Shown here: positions 52,247 to 63,848 of the stretch, one piece after another
Layout: each line of letters opens with the position of its first letter
Position numbering within the stretch: position 1 is the stretch's first letter
Assembly (NCBI GenBank): GCA_913060895.1
Contig: CAJXSN010000001.1
Span: 186,001 to 250,000, forward strand
Source: an uncultured Sphingomonadaceae bacterium
Lineage (GTDB): Bacteria; Pseudomonadota; Alphaproteobacteria; Sphingomonadales; Sphingomonadaceae
Direction of reading: 5' to 3'
Length of the DNA: 64,000 nt
The notes under the pieces: model-generated
The model's database searches: none
Told to the model about the DNA's origin: nothing
What the model saw: only the letters and a program-made list of their open reading frames with translations
Program-made: the position numbers and the translations under genes

Positions 52247-55200
52247 TCAGTAATCCCGGCTGATCTCGACCACTGCGCTTTCGCGCCCGATACTGGACAC
52301 CGCAGCCAGCAGCGACAGCCAGCTGGTCACCCGGAATTCCACTTCTGTAGCTGTGTAACCACGCCCGTCAGTGATGAGCTCGACGTAGAATTTGCGACCG
52401 AAATTCTTGCCGAGCGCAATGCCTGTTCCGCGATCGAGCGCTGGATCTGCCCCGACGATCCGCAGACGATCAAGCCCAATGGCCGTGCGCAGCTGGTTGA
52501 TTGGGTCCAGACCGCCTCCGCCGCCCTGCAACGACGCCAGCGCTGCGCCGAGCTGAACCGCATCGGTGGCCGATAAATCGGTAATCGATCCGCCAAACAG
52601 CAGGCGCGCGAGAATTTCCTCCTCCGGCAAGGCCGGATTGGAACTGAAACCGATTTCCGGATTGAGGCCATTGCCCCGCACCGAGACTTCCACATCCACA
52701 CCGGTGCTTTCGGTCTCTGCAACAATATCAAGCTGCGGATCAATCGGTCCATTCTCGTCGAAATTGATCTCGCCGCGAGTTAACTCGAACCGCGTTCCGG
52801 CAAATGTGTAGGAGCCGCGCACTACGCTTGCCTCCCCGCCGATACGCGGATCTCTTGTCGTCCCGCGCAGGCGAATATCTGCGCGCCATTCGCTGTCCAG
52901 CCCCATGCCGTCGACATCAACTCTGTTCGGCGCGGTAGCATTTATCAAATAGCGCCACGGAGCGCCCTGCGCGCGCTGGGGCGCGATATCAAATGGCAGA
53001 TTGACTTCACTCGTCTTGATTACCGGCAGAGAAACATCCTCCGCGGCTACGCCAAACCTCCAGCTGGCACGGTCAACCTGCACGCGTCCGGCGATTGTGC
53101 CTCCCACCCCGTTTGACACGATCCGCAGCGGCCCTGTTACTGTGGCGCTGATTCCTTGGGAATCGAGCAACTTCGCATTGTTCGCGGCGATGCGCAGATC
53201 CATCTCCGGCCCTTTGCCCACGCCAAGATTGGCCAGATCGATAAATCCGCTACCACTGACAGCGCCGCCATTCACAGCCGTTCCGGCAAAGCGGGTAAGA
53301 CGTAAGCGCGAGCCGGAGAAATTTCCGCGCAGCGACACATCGCGTACGTCCGTGCCCGACAATCCGCTTCGCACCCGTAAGTTGTCGCTCGCAAGGGAAC
53401 CTCGGAAAACTGGATCGGAAATGGTCCCGGTAATATCCGCTGCGACCGCTGCAGGACCGGTAAAGTCGAGAGCGTCGATCGCTACCAGACGCCACAATGC
53501 AGCTGCGGGGCCCTTGTATCGGAGCTGGGCCAGCAGATTACCCGCCTGCAAGCGAGAGACAAGATTGCCGTTGACGGGCATTTCGCTGACCAGCATCTGG
53601 ATACTGCCACGCTGACCGCCATCATCATTTAGCACGGCGCGCGTTTCAATACGGTTTTCCGTCAGTTTCCCGACCAGCGAGAGGTCGATCGGACGCGATG
53701 CAAGAACCAGCCCGGAACGGGTTAGGTTATCAATCTTTACCCGCGCATCGCCGCTAGGTAATCCGCCTGCAGGGGCATCATAGGTAACGGTACCCGAAAT
53801 CATTCCACCCAGCCCCAGATCGGCCAGAACGATGTCAGCAATAGACAACGGTACATCGTCCAGCGCCAGATCGATCCGCGTCCGGGCACCGCCGAAGGTG
53901 CCTTCCAGCATTGCCGTGCCACCGTCGAAATTGACCTGCATCGGTGCCAGTTGCCAGCCATTATCCAGTGGCGTCAGTACCGCACGGCGCGGCATGGAAA
54001 TCCTGTCATCGCCATATTCGCCCCGCGCCGCCAAGGCGATCCGGTCGGGTGCTATCTGGCCGTTGAGTTGGAGCGCAAATCGGCTCTGCCGCCTGCCTCT
54101 CAGCGACGCTGTAATAATTCCCTGGCCATTTTCCAGCTGCGCATTGGCTGCCAGTCGCCCGATAAAGGCAGAGCCATAGCTAACGCCCTGCGCATTCATG
54201 GTGGCTTCTGCGCTCGTCCTGCTCTCCGTGATACCCCCTGCAAAAACGCCGCTACCCTTTACACTGGCCTTCGCTATGACCAGCGGCGTAGAGCCGCCAA
54301 AGCGCGCATCATTGGCATTCAGATTAACCGTGAAACCCTGCCCCCCGCCGCGCGGCGCAAGCGCGATGGTTCCCTCTACTCCGCCGCCGACAAGCGCGAG
54401 CTGGCCCGCTACTCCGCCATCTGCAAGTTGCAGATCGCCAGTCAATTCGGTTTCGGAAACGGTCAGCCGCTCGATTGAAATAAGCGTCGGACCAGCGGCT
54501 GGGGCAATCAGAGACAATTGCCCGTCAAACGCGCCCAGCGTGGATTGGCCCTGTGTTTCTATCGCGAAGCCTTCCTGCGTTGGGGACAGGGCCACCCGCA
54601 CATCTTTCAGTCCGGCAGCGGGCAGAGGATCAGCGAATACCAGCACGGCCTCCGGACCATTCCCGGCAAGAGCCGCCTCGACAGTGAACGCTCCATATTG
54701 CGTGTGACGCCCCGTCCCCGCGACCGAGGTGGTCGGTCCCTCAACACGCCCGTCCAGCACCAGGTCGAGCTTCTGCGAATCCAGCCGCACCTGACGGAAG
54801 GTAATCGGCCCAGCACTGCTCAGGCTGACGCCGCCGGCAAAATCCAGCCGAGGCCCTGCAAGGTTGGCAATTGTATCGTTGGTGACCAACGGCACGGCTG
54901 CGTTAAAACTGGAATCCAACGTCCAGCCTTGATTGCCTGCATAGGCAAAATCGATCCGGCCACCGCCATTGACGATGCCCAGCGTCTTGACAGGAACGCG
55001 GTTGATCGCAGCCGGTCCGCTCAAGCGAACGGACGGCGTTGCCAGTTTGGCCGCCAAGCTAAGCCGGGCGCTGGCTCCGGGAAAAGTGATGTCGAGTTGG
55101 TCGGACGTAAGGCTGTCGCCTTCGTAAACCAGCCGGCCCACGATCGAGCCGTCCGAAAGTCGTTGATCCGCCATAGGATCACCGGTCAATATTCGGCCAA

Positions 55201-56626
55201 ACTGCATGTCCAGAGGCATAACTATACGACCATCGGTGTAGCGCCCAAGACCCTGCTGCCGGACGTCGATCAATTGCGTGGTGCCAAAGACAGCTCGTTG
55301 AGCTTCTACCGTGTGGCCGATCGCCAAATCGCCTAGCGCTCCGTTGAGCGTAGCTTTCAGTGCCAGCCCTTCCAGAATGGCCGTATCACCCAGCAAATCA
55401 TCATCCAGGAGATCGGCGGCAATCGCAAAATTCTGGAACCGGAGATTGGTAAAGTCGAATGCGCCCTTCCCGTCAGCGCGCATGCCAACGCCCCGCACTG
55501 CAATACCGCCTTCGAAGAACTGGCACGGTGCACCGCCTGATGCGACGATATCAGCTTCGGTTTCACCGCAGCTTTGCGCGTTGCTGATCTGCAAGTTATT
55601 CAGTTTGCCGGATATGCCCACCGCGACATTATCACCCAGTGCCTGAGCCGTAATGCCGCCGATAAACGATGTGGGATCGGCAATACCGGCAATCTGGAAA
55701 AGCTCAGCGCGCTTGGTGATACGGAACGCTCCGATGCGGTCATCACTGCGACTGACAAGTGCGTGCCCTTTCCATGCGTTCCAGTCGCCCGCCCCCTTGA
55801 TTTGAGCGCGATACGCGCCGTCCAACCCGGCCAGCGCTGTTACTGGCCCACCTTCGGTGGCCTGCAGATCAAGCGAAAGATCGAATACACCATCGTCGGG
55901 CACCGAGTTCAGAGCGAGTGCAAATGTGTCCGGTCCCAATGCTCCCTTTCCATCAACGATGGCCCGGCGGTCACGCAGGACAACAGAAGTATCGAGAGCA
56001 AGCATCTGCTCTTCTGCTGTCGCAATCCCAGGTGCAATTGTAAAATTGCTGACGATCAGGTGATCTATGGAAATCGGGATTTCCGGCAGCAGCGGGCCGC
56101 CCGTATCTTCACTCTCATCCGGGATGCTCAGCAAGCGCCCGCTTGTAATGTCGACCAGTCGCAGCCTCAGTTCCGCACTGCTTTTGCGGTCATCCAGCCC
56201 AAGAAAACGGGCGATGTTCGGATGGAGCGCACCAATCATAATGTCCGGCAAACTGGTTCTCAAATACCGCAGCAGGTCCGCATCGACTTCCATCCGGTCT
56301 ATGACGAGGTGCAATTCCGGCTCACGAGTGCCAGCAGCATTTGCCGAGCTTTCGACGAATGTCCTGATAACGACATTTGAAATAATCGGCGTTTCGAACA
56401 GCGAGCCATTGATAGTCCCGACGTCGATCTCCAGCTTCTCGCCGAATTCCTGACTGTTGATCGTATCACGGACAAAGTTCGAGCCGGATTGAGTACCAAT
56501 AAAGACCGAGAAGGCGAGCGCCACCACCAGAAACGCGGCCAGACAGACAATGACAACCCGCACCCACCGGCGTTTTGTCGGACCGGAGCGAACATCGTCC
56601 TCCGGTGTGTCATCGTCTTGCGCCAT
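52247..56626 (-). CDS. tamB: Translocation/assembly module TamB domain protein
   Basis: 1459 aa, N-terminal TM, beta-repeat body, C-terminal DUF490-like FRVTSWLSLLAAVSSIGRESAVVEISRDY preceded by LFGGSITDLSATDAVQLGAALASL. Confidence 0.9.
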   Translation of the reverse strand: MAQDDDTPEDDVRSGPTKRRWVRVVIVCLAAFLVVALAFSVFIGTQSGSNFVRDTINSQEFGEKLEIDVGTINGSLFETPIISNVVIRTFVESSANAAGTREPELHLVIDRMEVDADLLRYLRTSLPDIMIGALHPNIARFLGLDDRKSSAELRLRLVDITSGRLLSIPDESEDTGGPLLPEIPISIDHLIVSNFTIAPGIATAEEQMLALDTSVVLRDRRAIVDGKGALGPDTFALALNSVPDDGVFDLSLDLQATEGGPVTALAGLDGAYRAQIKGAGDWNAWKGHALVSRSDDRIGAFRITKRAELFQIAGIADPTSFIGGITAQALGDNVAVGISGKLNNLQISNAQSCGETEADIVASGGAPCQFFEGGIAVRGVGMRADGKGAFDFTNLRFQNFAIAADLLDDDLLGDTAILEGLALKATLNGALGDLAIGHTVEAQRAVFGTTQLIDVRQQGLGRYTDGRIVMPLDMQFGRILTGDPMADQRLSDGSIVGRLVYEGDSLTSDQLDITFPGASARLSLAAKLATPSVRLSGPAAINRVPVKTLGIVNGGGRIDFAYAGNQGWTLDSSFNAAVPLVTNDTIANLAGPRLDFAGGVSLSSAGPITFRQVRLDSQKLDLVLDGRVEGPTTSVAGTGRHTQYGAFTVEAALAGNGPEAVLVFADPLPAAGLKDVRVALSPTQEGFAIETQGQSTLGAFDGQLSLIAPAAGPTLISIERLTVSETELTGDLQLADGGVAGQLALVGGGVEGTIALAPRGGGQGFTVNLNANDARFGGSTPLVIAKASVKGSGVFAGGITESRTSAEATMNAQGVSYGSAFIGRLAANAQLENGQGIITASLRGRRQSRFALQLNGQIAPDRIALAARGEYGDDRISMPRRAVLTPLDNGWQLAPMQVNFDGGTAMLEGTFGGARTRIDLALDDVPLSIADIVLADLGLGGMISGTVTYDAPAGGLPSGDARVKIDNLTRSGLVLASRPIDLSLVGKLTENRIETRAVLNDDGGQRGSIQMLVSEMPVNGNLVSRLQAGNLLAQLRYKGPAAALWRLVAIDALDFTGPAAVAADITGTISDPVFRGSLASDNLRVRSGLSGTDVRDVSLRGNFSGSRLRLTRFAGTAVNGGAVSGSGFIDLANLGVGKGPEMDLRIAANNAKLLDSQGISATVTGPLRIVSNGVGGTIAGRVQVDRASWRFGVAAEDVSLPVIKTSEVNLPFDIAPQRAQGAPWRYLINATAPNRVDVDGMGLDSEWRADIRLRGTTRDPRIGGEASVVRGSYTFAGTRFELTRGEINFDENGPIDPQLDIVAETESTGVDVEVSVRGNGLNPEIGFSSNPALPEEEILARLLFGGSITDLSATDAVQLGAALASLQGGGGGLDPINQLRTAIGLDRLRIVGADPALDRGTGIALGKNFGRKFYVELITDGRGYTATEVEFRVTSWLSLLAAVSSIGRESAVVEISRDY

Positions 56627-58812
56627 CAGAACGCCTGACCCAGAGAAACATAGACTGCTACCGGATTGTCATCCGGACGGGGGTTCAGAGGAACGCCTAC
56701 ATCCACACGAACCGGGCCAAAGCCAGTGTGATAGCGCAGACCCACCCCAGCTCCGATGCGGAATTCGGCGAAATCAGGCGTCAGGCCTGTGCCCACCGAC
56801 CCTGCATCTACAAACGGTACGACCGAAACTGCGCCATCTAGGAAGCCGGTCCGGATGCGCGCTTCTGCTGCTACTTCCAGTACGGAGCGTCCGCCGCTTG
56901 GCTCACCCTCGGCATCGCGCGGACCGATTTCGCGGAAACCGTAGCCGCGCACTGATCCGCCACCGCCGGCATAGTAGCGACGCGAAGGAGCGATATTCGT
57001 CAGATCGGTTCCGGGTATCGCGCCATAGGCAGCCCGTCCAGCCAGTACAATCTTGTCCGTGATCCGCTCGTAATAGGAAGCATCGGCCCGCCCACGCAGG
57101 TAATAGCTCTGTTTATTATTGCTCCGCGAAACTTCAGGGGAAACGCGGCCCGACAAGCGAAACCCTTCGGTCGGGTCGAGCAGGTCATTGCTAGTATCGA
57201 TTTGCGCATAGAGGGGCAGCGCTGCGACGAAATACGTCTCGCGCGGTCGGGCGACGCCGTCCACCATGGGAGGGCGTTCCTGCGTAGCAATCAGTTCCAG
57301 ACCTACACTCCAGCCGAGCGGCTTCTGAAACAGCAGTGTCGAAACCCGCTCGTAAGAGGTTGTGAGAGCAACGGTTCGCGCATCAAAGGCTGGACTGTCA
57401 ATCGTGCTGGCGTAGGCATCGATGTTCAAAATACGGTCGCGGCCACCCAGATTGTTCCGCCGAAAGGTAATGCCCGCCAACTGCTCCTGCGTGCCTGCGA
57501 TACCGCGTACTTTCACAGAGCCTTCAGGGGGAAAGAAATTGCGATGTTCCCAACTTGCCGCAATGCGAAAGCCCTCTTCAGAACCGTAACCGATGGCGCC
57601 CGCGATTGTCCGCAGCTCCGCCTCGGTCATTTCCACATCCAGTTCCACCGTGCCTGGATTACCAATCGTCGGGGCCTCAACTTCGCGCGGTGTAATGCTG
57701 ACAGAGGATACGAGGCCGGTCGCTGTAATTGCCCGGCGTAAATCCAGTTCCAGGCTGCGCTTGTAAATATCGCCCTCATCGAAGCGCGCGATAGTTTCCA
57801 GATGCTGCCCCGAAAGAAAATCTGGCAGGTTGGAGGTCACGCCGCCAAAGGCGTATTTGCCATTCGGCAGCACGAGCATAGTCAGATCGCCCTCGGCACG
57901 CGCATGATCGATTAACAGTTCCGGCGAGTTTATAGCTGCAAACGGATAACCGTTTTCGCCCAGTGCGCTGTCCAGATCGAACTGCTCCCGAATGATCGCG
58001 TCACTGGAAAGGAAATCACCGCTCTGGATTTCAAATGCGTTGCGCAGCTTGGTATAATCGGCTGCCTGATCGAGCTGGCCCAGATCGATTGCGCCGAACC
58101 TGTATCGGCTGCCCGGAATTACATCGAAGCGTACTTTGGGCGGGTCTTCGATCGTTCCATCGCCATCGATATCGGTCTGACCCGTTACGACTGAGCGCAC
58201 CGTCCGGGCATCGTAATAGCCGTAAACGCGCAGCATGGTTTGCAGCAGCTCTTCGTCTGCTCTCGACCGAGCAGCCAGCTGTGCGACGTTGCTTTTGCCA
58301 TCGTCGAACTCCTCGATTGCGGACAGCTCCCTGAACCTGTCGAGAAATTCGTCCTGCACGGGGAAAAGGGCGCGTTCGCGCGGGAAGCTGATGGATAGTG
58401 AATCGGTCAGGTCGACGACCGGGCCCTGTGGCGGGGTAAAAACCGGATCCTCGCCCAGATCGGCGAAACGAACATTTTCGTCAGGATCCAGCGGCTCGAT
58501 TGGCGACAATTCCAAATCGTCCGGCCATTCAACAGTCATCTGCGGAAGCTCGTCCAGCGGCGTTTCCGGCTCTGGTGGAACAAACGCTCCGCCGTCCTGC
58601 ACAACCGGGTCGGGGCCCGAGCCATCGCTCGCCCATCCTTCGGGGTTCTCGACAGCGCTGTCGGGGATCAGATCTTCAAGGCTTTGCGCAAACACGTCGG
58701 TCGGATGCAGCAACAGCGCGAGCGATGCCGCCAGCGCCAGATCGGATGCGGCAGCGCACCTAACCTGCGGTGGTGAAAGCGAAACTTTCTTGTTCGGCAG
58801 GTTTGAGGGCAT
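56626..58812 (-). CDS. tamA: TamA/BamA (Omp85) family outer membrane protein
   Basis: Signal peptide, POTRA-like regions, C-terminal [43 protein letters not shown] (RGY motif) and terminal VYVSLGQAF. Confidence 0.9.
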   Translation of the reverse strand: MPSNLPNKKVSLSPPQVRCAAASDLALAASLALLLHPTDVFAQSLEDLIPDSAVENPEGWASDGSGPDPVVQDGGAFVPPEPETPLDELPQMTVEWPDDLELSPIEPLDPDENVRFADLGEDPVFTPPQGPVVDLTDSLSISFPRERALFPVQDEFLDRFRELSAIEEFDDGKSNVAQLAARSRADEELLQTMLRVYGYYDARTVRSVVTGQTDIDGDGTIEDPPKVRFDVIPGSRYRFGAIDLGQLDQAADYTKLRNAFEIQSGDFLSSDAIIREQFDLDSALGENGYPFAAINSPELLIDHARAEGDLTMLVLPNGKYAFGGVTSNLPDFLSGQHLETIARFDEGDIYKRSLELDLRRAITATGLVSSVSITPREVEAPTIGNPGTVELDVEMTEAELRTIAGAIGYGSEEGFRIAASWEHRNFFPPEGSVKVRGIAGTQEQLAGITFRRNNLGGRDRILNIDAYASTIDSPAFDARTVALTTSYERVSTLLFQKPLGWSVGLELIATQERPPMVDGVARPRETYFVAALPLYAQIDTSNDLLDPTEGFRLSGRVSPEVSRSNNKQSYYLRGRADASYYERITDKIVLAGRAAYGAIPGTDLTNIAPSRRYYAGGGGSVRGYGFREIGPRDAEGEPSGGRSVLEVAAEARIRTGFLDGAVSVVPFVDAGSVGTGLTPDFAEFRIGAGVGLRYHTGFGPVRVDVGVPLNPRPDDNPVAVYVSLGQAF

Positions 58813-59602
58813 TTTTGGGTTCGAGCGAAGCGCGGATAAGAGCATCCTGCTCCTCTTCATCCATCCGTTGCCACCCATCGGGGCCAAGTGTCTCGATGGG
58901 ACGATAGCGAACCTTGTATTCCATTCGGCCGGATCCTTTGACCCAATAGCCGAGATACACGAACGGGAGACCGTCTGCTGATGCTCTCCGAATGTGTTCA
59001 AGAATGATGTAATTGCCAAGACCCGAACGTTGCTCATGCTCCGGATCGAAGAAGCTGTAGATCATCGACAGGCCGTCGGATTGACGATCTGTCAGACAAG
59101 CTCCAACCAAACGACCCGGTGCTCCGTCTTCCGACGGTTCCCTATACTCAACAACATAGCTGGAAACAGGAGTGTGTTCCACCATATCCGCATAATCCAT
59201 TTCCTCCATGCTGCTCATCCCGCCTTCGGGATGGCGATGCGAGAGGTAACGGCGCAACAGATCGAATTGCTCGTCGGTAGCCCAAGGGCGACATTCTGTA
59301 GCAACCAGATCCGAATTACGCTTCCGATTACGCTTTTGCGATGTAGAGGGCCTGAATACGTCTGCCGCGACGCGAACGGAAACGCATGCCTGGCATCCGG
59401 CACAGCTGGGCCGATACGCCACCGTCTGGCTGCGTCGGAAACCGATCCGGCCCAGTGCTTCGTTAAGCTGCTCCGAATGCGGACCTTTAAGCTCGGTAAA
59501 AACCTTCCGCTCCGTTTTTCCGTCAAGATACGGGCACGGCGCCGGGCTGGTCACGAAAAAGCGGGGGAAGCGAACGGGCGCGGTCACAGATGAAGGCGTC
59601 AT
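58760..59602 (-). CDS. bpt: Arginyltransferase / aspartate-glutamate leucyltransferase (Bpt/Ate family)
   Basis: [87 protein letters not shown]. Confidence 0.93.
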   Translation of the reverse strand: MTPSSVTAPVRFPRFFVTSPAPCPYLDGKTERKVFTELKGPHSEQLNEALGRIGFRRSQTVAYRPSCAGCQACVSVRVAADVFRPSTSQKRNRKRNSDLVATECRPWATDEQFDLLRRYLSHRHPEGGMSSMEEMDYADMVEHTPVSSYVVEYREPSEDGAPGRLVGACLTDRQSDGLSMIYSFFDPEHEQRSGLGNYIILEHIRRASADGLPFVYLGYWVKGSGRMEYKVRYRPIETLGPDGWQRMDEEEQDALIRASLEPKNALKPAEQESFAFTTAG

Positions 59603-59744
59603 GTCCTCTACGCCGGCTGGCAGAATTGCCGCACCGACTTGGGCGACCTTATTGCAAAGCTTGAGCTCAGGTAAAAGCTTCTTAACCACAAAACTCGGTT
59701 AAGGATTGATTACTTTCAACAATTGAGCGACGGACGGCGGCAGA

Positions 59745-60983
59745 TCAGGCCAGCTCTACCGGACTGACGGTGTATCCCTTGTCTCTCATCGACTGGACCA
59801 GGGCAGCGAGCTGATCGGCATCGCGCGCTTCGCATTCGATATCGGTAATCAGGCCCTTGGCGGGAAGATTGGTGAAAATCCGTTGATGGTAAATTTCGAT
59901 GATGTTGACGTTGTGCGCGTCGAACTCCCCCATCACCTTGTACAAGGCACCCGGACGATCCTGTAGCGTGACGCGCAAACGCGCCAGCCGCCCAGCCCGC
60001 GCCAGATCGCGCAGCAATACGTTGGCCAACAGGCGGGAATCGATATTGCCACCGCATAAAACCAGACCGATTTTGCGGCCCGCGAACCGGTCCGGATTGG
60101 CCAGCACAGCCGCCAGACCCGCAGCCCCTGCGCCCTCGACCACGGTCTTTTCAATCTGCAACAGCAGCGAGACTGCATGTTCGAGTGCCGACTCATCAAC
60201 CAACAGGATTTCATCGACCCGCTCTGCGATGATCTGCGAGGTAAATGCCCCCGGCTCTTTCACCGCAATGCCTTCGGCCAGCGTATCCCCGCCACACGGC
60301 GATCCTTCCTGCGCGATCTTGTTGCGCATGGAGGGATAGAGTGCAGCTTCGACCCCGACGATCTCCATGTCGGGTTTGAGCGCGCGGGCCACAGTCGACA
60401 TGCCGGACATCAGCCCCCCGCCACCGATCGGCGTTACAATGCAATCAAGCTGCGGTGTGTCTTCGAGCATTTCCAACGCCACTGTGCCTGCGCCTGCGGC
60501 GACGTCCGGATCATCGAAAGGATGGACGAAGGTAAGTCCGCCTTCCTTCTCCAGTTGGCGCGCATGGGCATATGCTTCATCGAAGGTTTCGCCTTCGAGC
60601 ACCACGTTTCCGCCCACGCTTTCGGTCTGCATTACCTTAACTACGGGCGTGGTACGCGGCATCACAATGGTAACGGGAACATCCAGACGAGTACCGTGAT
60701 AGGACAGTCCCTGGCTGTGATTGCCAGCCGACGCAGCAATCACTCCGCGCGCGCGCTGTTCTTCGTTCAACTTGAGCAACGCATTCAGGGCACCGCGCTC
60801 TTTGTAAGCGGCGGTGAACTGCAGATTTTCGAATTTCAGCCAAATTTCTGCGCCGGAGATTTTTGACAGGGTAATCGAATGCATCGTCGGGGTACGGACA
60901 ACAGCGCCCTTGATCCGTTCGGCTGCGGCTTTGACATGATCGAGGGTCAGCGCTGCAAGCGCCTCTGATTGCGAAATGCTCAT
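59745..60983 (-). CDS. ilvA: Threonine ammonia-lyase (with ACT domain)
   Basis: KFENLQFTAAYKERGALNALLKL (PLP Lys), AASAGNHSQGLSYHG, PIGGGGLMSGM; C-terminal ACT-like VTLQDRPGALYKVMGEFDAHNVNI. Confidence 0.93.
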   Translation of the reverse strand: MSISQSEALAALTLDHVKAAAERIKGAVVRTPTMHSITLSKISGAEIWLKFENLQFTAAYKERGALNALLKLNEEQRARGVIAASAGNHSQGLSYHGTRLDVPVTIVMPRTTPVVKVMQTESVGGNVVLEGETFDEAYAHARQLEKEGGLTFVHPFDDPDVAAGAGTVALEMLEDTPQLDCIVTPIGGGGLMSGMSTVARALKPDMEIVGVEAALYPSMRNKIAQEGSPCGGDTLAEGIAVKEPGAFTSQIIAERVDEILLVDESALEHAVSLLLQIEKTVVEGAGAAGLAAVLANPDRFAGRKIGLVLCGGNIDSRLLANVLLRDLARAGRLARLRVTLQDRPGALYKVMGEFDAHNVNIIEIYHQRIFTNLPAKGLITDIECEARDADQLAALVQSMRDKGYTVSPVELA

Positions 60984-61106
60984 AAGCAAAGCGCCCTAGG
61001 GGCGGTGGCGCATACGCGCAACGGGGATGCAAACTGTGCTGTGACAAGCTGGCCTGTCAGCAGGCACCATTGGCAGGACGGCTTAGAGCCTTTACCGCCT
61101 GCCTGC

Positions 61107-62003
61107 ATGACACACAGACCGATAGTATCTTTTCTCGGCCTAGGCGTAATGGGCGGCCCTATGGCCGGACATCTGGCAGCGGCTGGATATTCACTACGGG
61201 CATGGAACCGCTCCGACAAACGACGCGGCGAATGGGCCGATGCTCACAGTGGCAAGGCAGACGTGGCGGGGTCCATCGCCGAGGCTGCCAGCGGTGCGGA
61301 CATTGTTATCGTATGTGTCGGCAATGACGAGGATCTGGCACAAGTGGTATTGGAAGCAGACGGCGCGCTGGCCCACATGGCCGAAGGCACCCTGCTGATC
61401 GATCACACAACCACGTCTGCCGCCATGGCCCGGTCCGTGGCAGACGAAGCCGATGCGCGCGGTATCGGTTTTGTCGATGCCCCTGTTTCAGGCGGACAGG
61501 CGGGCGCGGAGAATGGAAAGCTGGCAATCATGTGCGGCGGCTCCGTTGAAGACTTCGCCCGCGCGGAACCTGTAATGCAAAGCTACGCTGCGCGAATTGT
61601 CCATGTGGGCGATGTCGGTGCTGGTCAAACGGCCAAAATGGCCAACCAGATGTGCATCGCCGGAACGCTGGCGGGCCTGTCCGAAGCGGTCCGGCTGTCG
61701 CAAGCATCAGGCATGGATACGGGCAAGGTGTTCCAAGCCATCAGCGGCGGAGCGGCGCAAAGCTGGCAAATGGACAATCGGTGGGCGACTATGGCGGGGG
61801 GCGAGTTCGACTTCGGATTTGCTATCGCCTGGATGCGGAAAGACCTGGGGTACGCTCTGGACGAAGCAAAACGTCTCGGCCTGTCATCCCCGGTCAGTGC
61901 GCTGGTCGACCAATTCTACGCAGACATTCAAGCAATGGGCGGCACGCGTCAGGATACCAGCGCCCTTATCCGCCGTCTTCCCAAAGGAAATGAAACGTTA
62001 TGA
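61107..62003 (+). CDS. NAD(P)-dependent oxidoreductase, 3-hydroxyisobutyrate dehydrogenase family
   Basis: VSFLGLGVMGGPMAGHLAAAGYSLRAWNRS; FVDAPVSGGQAGAENGKLAIMCGG; GAGQTAKMANQMCIAG. Confidence 0.92.
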   Translation: MTHRPIVSFLGLGVMGGPMAGHLAAAGYSLRAWNRSDKRRGEWADAHSGKADVAGSIAEAASGADIVIVCVGNDEDLAQVVLEADGALAHMAEGTLLIDHTTTSAAMARSVADEADARGIGFVDAPVSGGQAGAENGKLAIMCGGSVEDFARAEPVMQSYAARIVHVGDVGAGQTAKMANQMCIAGTLAGLSEAVRLSQASGMDTGKVFQAISGGAAQSWQMDNRWATMAGGEFDFGFAIAWMRKDLGYALDEAKRLGLSSPVSALVDQFYADIQAMGGTRQDTSALIRRLPKGNETL

Positions 62004-63655
62004 TTCGCATACCCCTGACGCTGGCAGCCCTGGCCGCTCTTGCCCTGCCCAGCCCCGCGCTGGCCGATCTGTTGATCGACAATGTCGACGGTGTGCGGAT
62101 CGATTCCGATGGAGAACTCGACCGGTTCACCGGGCTATGGGTCGACGATGACGGCCGCGTGAAAGAAATACTGGACCGGCGGGACGACCGGCCCGAAACA
62201 GATTTTCGGCTGGATGGAGAAGGCCGTGTCCTCATGCCCGGCCTGATCGACGCCCATTTGCACGTCATGGGTGTAGGCTTCGGCGCGCTGACGCTGGACC
62301 TGTCTGACACGACGTCTCTGGCCGAGGCTCAGGCAAAAATTGCCGCATATGCGCAGGAAAACCCTGGCCGTCCGTGGATTTTGGGCGGTGGCTGGAATCA
62401 GGAAAAATGGGGTCTTGGCCGTTTTCCTACAGCAGCCGATCTGGACGCCGTGATTCCTGACCGGCCTGTCTGGCTGGAGCGGGTAGATGGCCATGCAGGC
62501 TGGGGCAATTCACTCGCTCTGCAGCGGGCAGGCGTGACCGCGGCGACAAAGGAAGTCTCCGGAGGACGGATTGAACGTCTGCCCTCCGGCAAGCCTTCCG
62601 GTGTTTTTATCGATGCTGCGGGGGATCTGGTGACCAAGATTATCCCCGAACCACGCCCCAAAGACCGCGATGCCGCGCTGGCCAAGGCGCAAGAGAGACT
62701 GCTCGCCCTCGGGATTACTGCTGCAGCGGATATGGGGACCACGCTGGAAGACTGGCAGGCGATGCGCCGCGCCGGAGACGAAGGCCGGCTGAAAATGCGC
62801 ATCATGGCCTATGCTGCCGGGATCGATGCGATGGAGGCGATTGCCGGTCCGCGCCCGACGCCCTGGCTGTATGATGACCGGCTACGCCTTGGGGGGGTAA
62901 AGCTCTATCTTGACGGTGCGCTGGGATCACGCGGAGCATGGTTGAAGGCGCCCTATGCAGATGATCCTGATAATACGGGACTGCCCTTCCTATCGCCAGC
63001 CCAGATCAGAAACCTTATGAGCCGGGCTGCGATGGATAATTTCCAAGTCGCGGCTCACGCCATCGGTGATGCAGCCAACGCCGAGTTGCTGAGCGCGATC
63101 AAGGAACTGGGTGAAACTTACACTGGCGACCGGCGATGGCGCATCGAGCATGCACAAATCGTCACCCCTGCCGATCTTAGCCGGTTCGGAGAGAACGGGA
63201 TAATTGCCTCGATGCAACCGGTTCACCAGACATCGGACCGCCTTATGGCCGAGGCGCGCCTTGGGTCGGATCGGCTCGGCGGAGCCTATGCATGGAACAG
63301 TATCGCAGGCACCGGCGCACGGCTGGCCTTCGGCTCCGACGCTCCGGTAGAATCGCCCGATCCGACAGCAGGTTTGGTAGCAGCCTTCACCCGCGAGGAT
63401 GCAGACGGCCAGCCCTTTGGCGGCTGGCTGCCGATGGAGGCTGTGTCGCGCGAGGCGGCGCTAAAAGCTTTCACGCAGGATGCCGCCTATGCCGGGTTTG
63501 CCGATGGCCGTTTCGGGCGTTTGGTAGAAGGGGAGCGGGCCGATTTCGTGCTGGTTGATCGTGACCCGATACTTGCCTCCCCTGCCGAACTGCGGGCTAT
63601 GCAAGTTCTGCAGACCTGGATTGGTGGCGAAAGAGTTTACCTGGCCGGAGAATAG
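62000..63655 (+). CDS. Amidohydrolase family protein (YtcJ-like), secreted
   Basis: Signal peptide ALALPSPALA; MPGLIDAHLHVMGVGFG; GIDAME...KLYLDGALGSRGAWL; FGSDAPVESPDP. Confidence 0.92.
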   Translation: MIRIPLTLAALAALALPSPALADLLIDNVDGVRIDSDGELDRFTGLWVDDDGRVKEILDRRDDRPETDFRLDGEGRVLMPGLIDAHLHVMGVGFGALTLDLSDTTSLAEAQAKIAAYAQENPGRPWILGGGWNQEKWGLGRFPTAADLDAVIPDRPVWLERVDGHAGWGNSLALQRAGVTAATKEVSGGRIERLPSGKPSGVFIDAAGDLVTKIIPEPRPKDRDAALAKAQERLLALGITAAADMGTTLEDWQAMRRAGDEGRLKMRIMAYAAGIDAMEAIAGPRPTPWLYDDRLRLGGVKLYLDGALGSRGAWLKAPYADDPDNTGLPFLSPAQIRNLMSRAAMDNFQVAAHAIGDAANAELLSAIKELGETYTGDRRWRIEHAQIVTPADLSRFGENGIIASMQPVHQTSDRLMAEARLGSDRLGGAYAWNSIAGTGARLAFGSDAPVESPDPTAGLVAAFTREDADGQPFGGWLPMEAVSREAALKAFTQDAAYAGFADGRFGRLVEGERADFVLVDRDPILASPAELRAMQVLQTWIGGERVYLAGE

Positions 63656-63848
63656 TGGAAAAGTGCAACTCATCCGCTGCCCGCACCGCTTTGGCGAAAA
63701 CCAAGAACCAATCATTTATCTATTGTTTAGAACAATGTGCGAGATGCAATTTGCACCGGTCCATAGCGGTTGCAACAAATCTCTTTCGCGTCGCAACGCG
63801 GCACCCGGGCTCAAGCCGCCCAAAACTTAGTAATTGGAGAATACCATC

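Noticed and set aside
60992-61004. CGCCC-TAG-GGGCG palindrome between ilvA and the HIBADH-like gene
   Set aside because: Short arms in GC-rich sequence; plausible by chance and no flanking promoter elements I could support.
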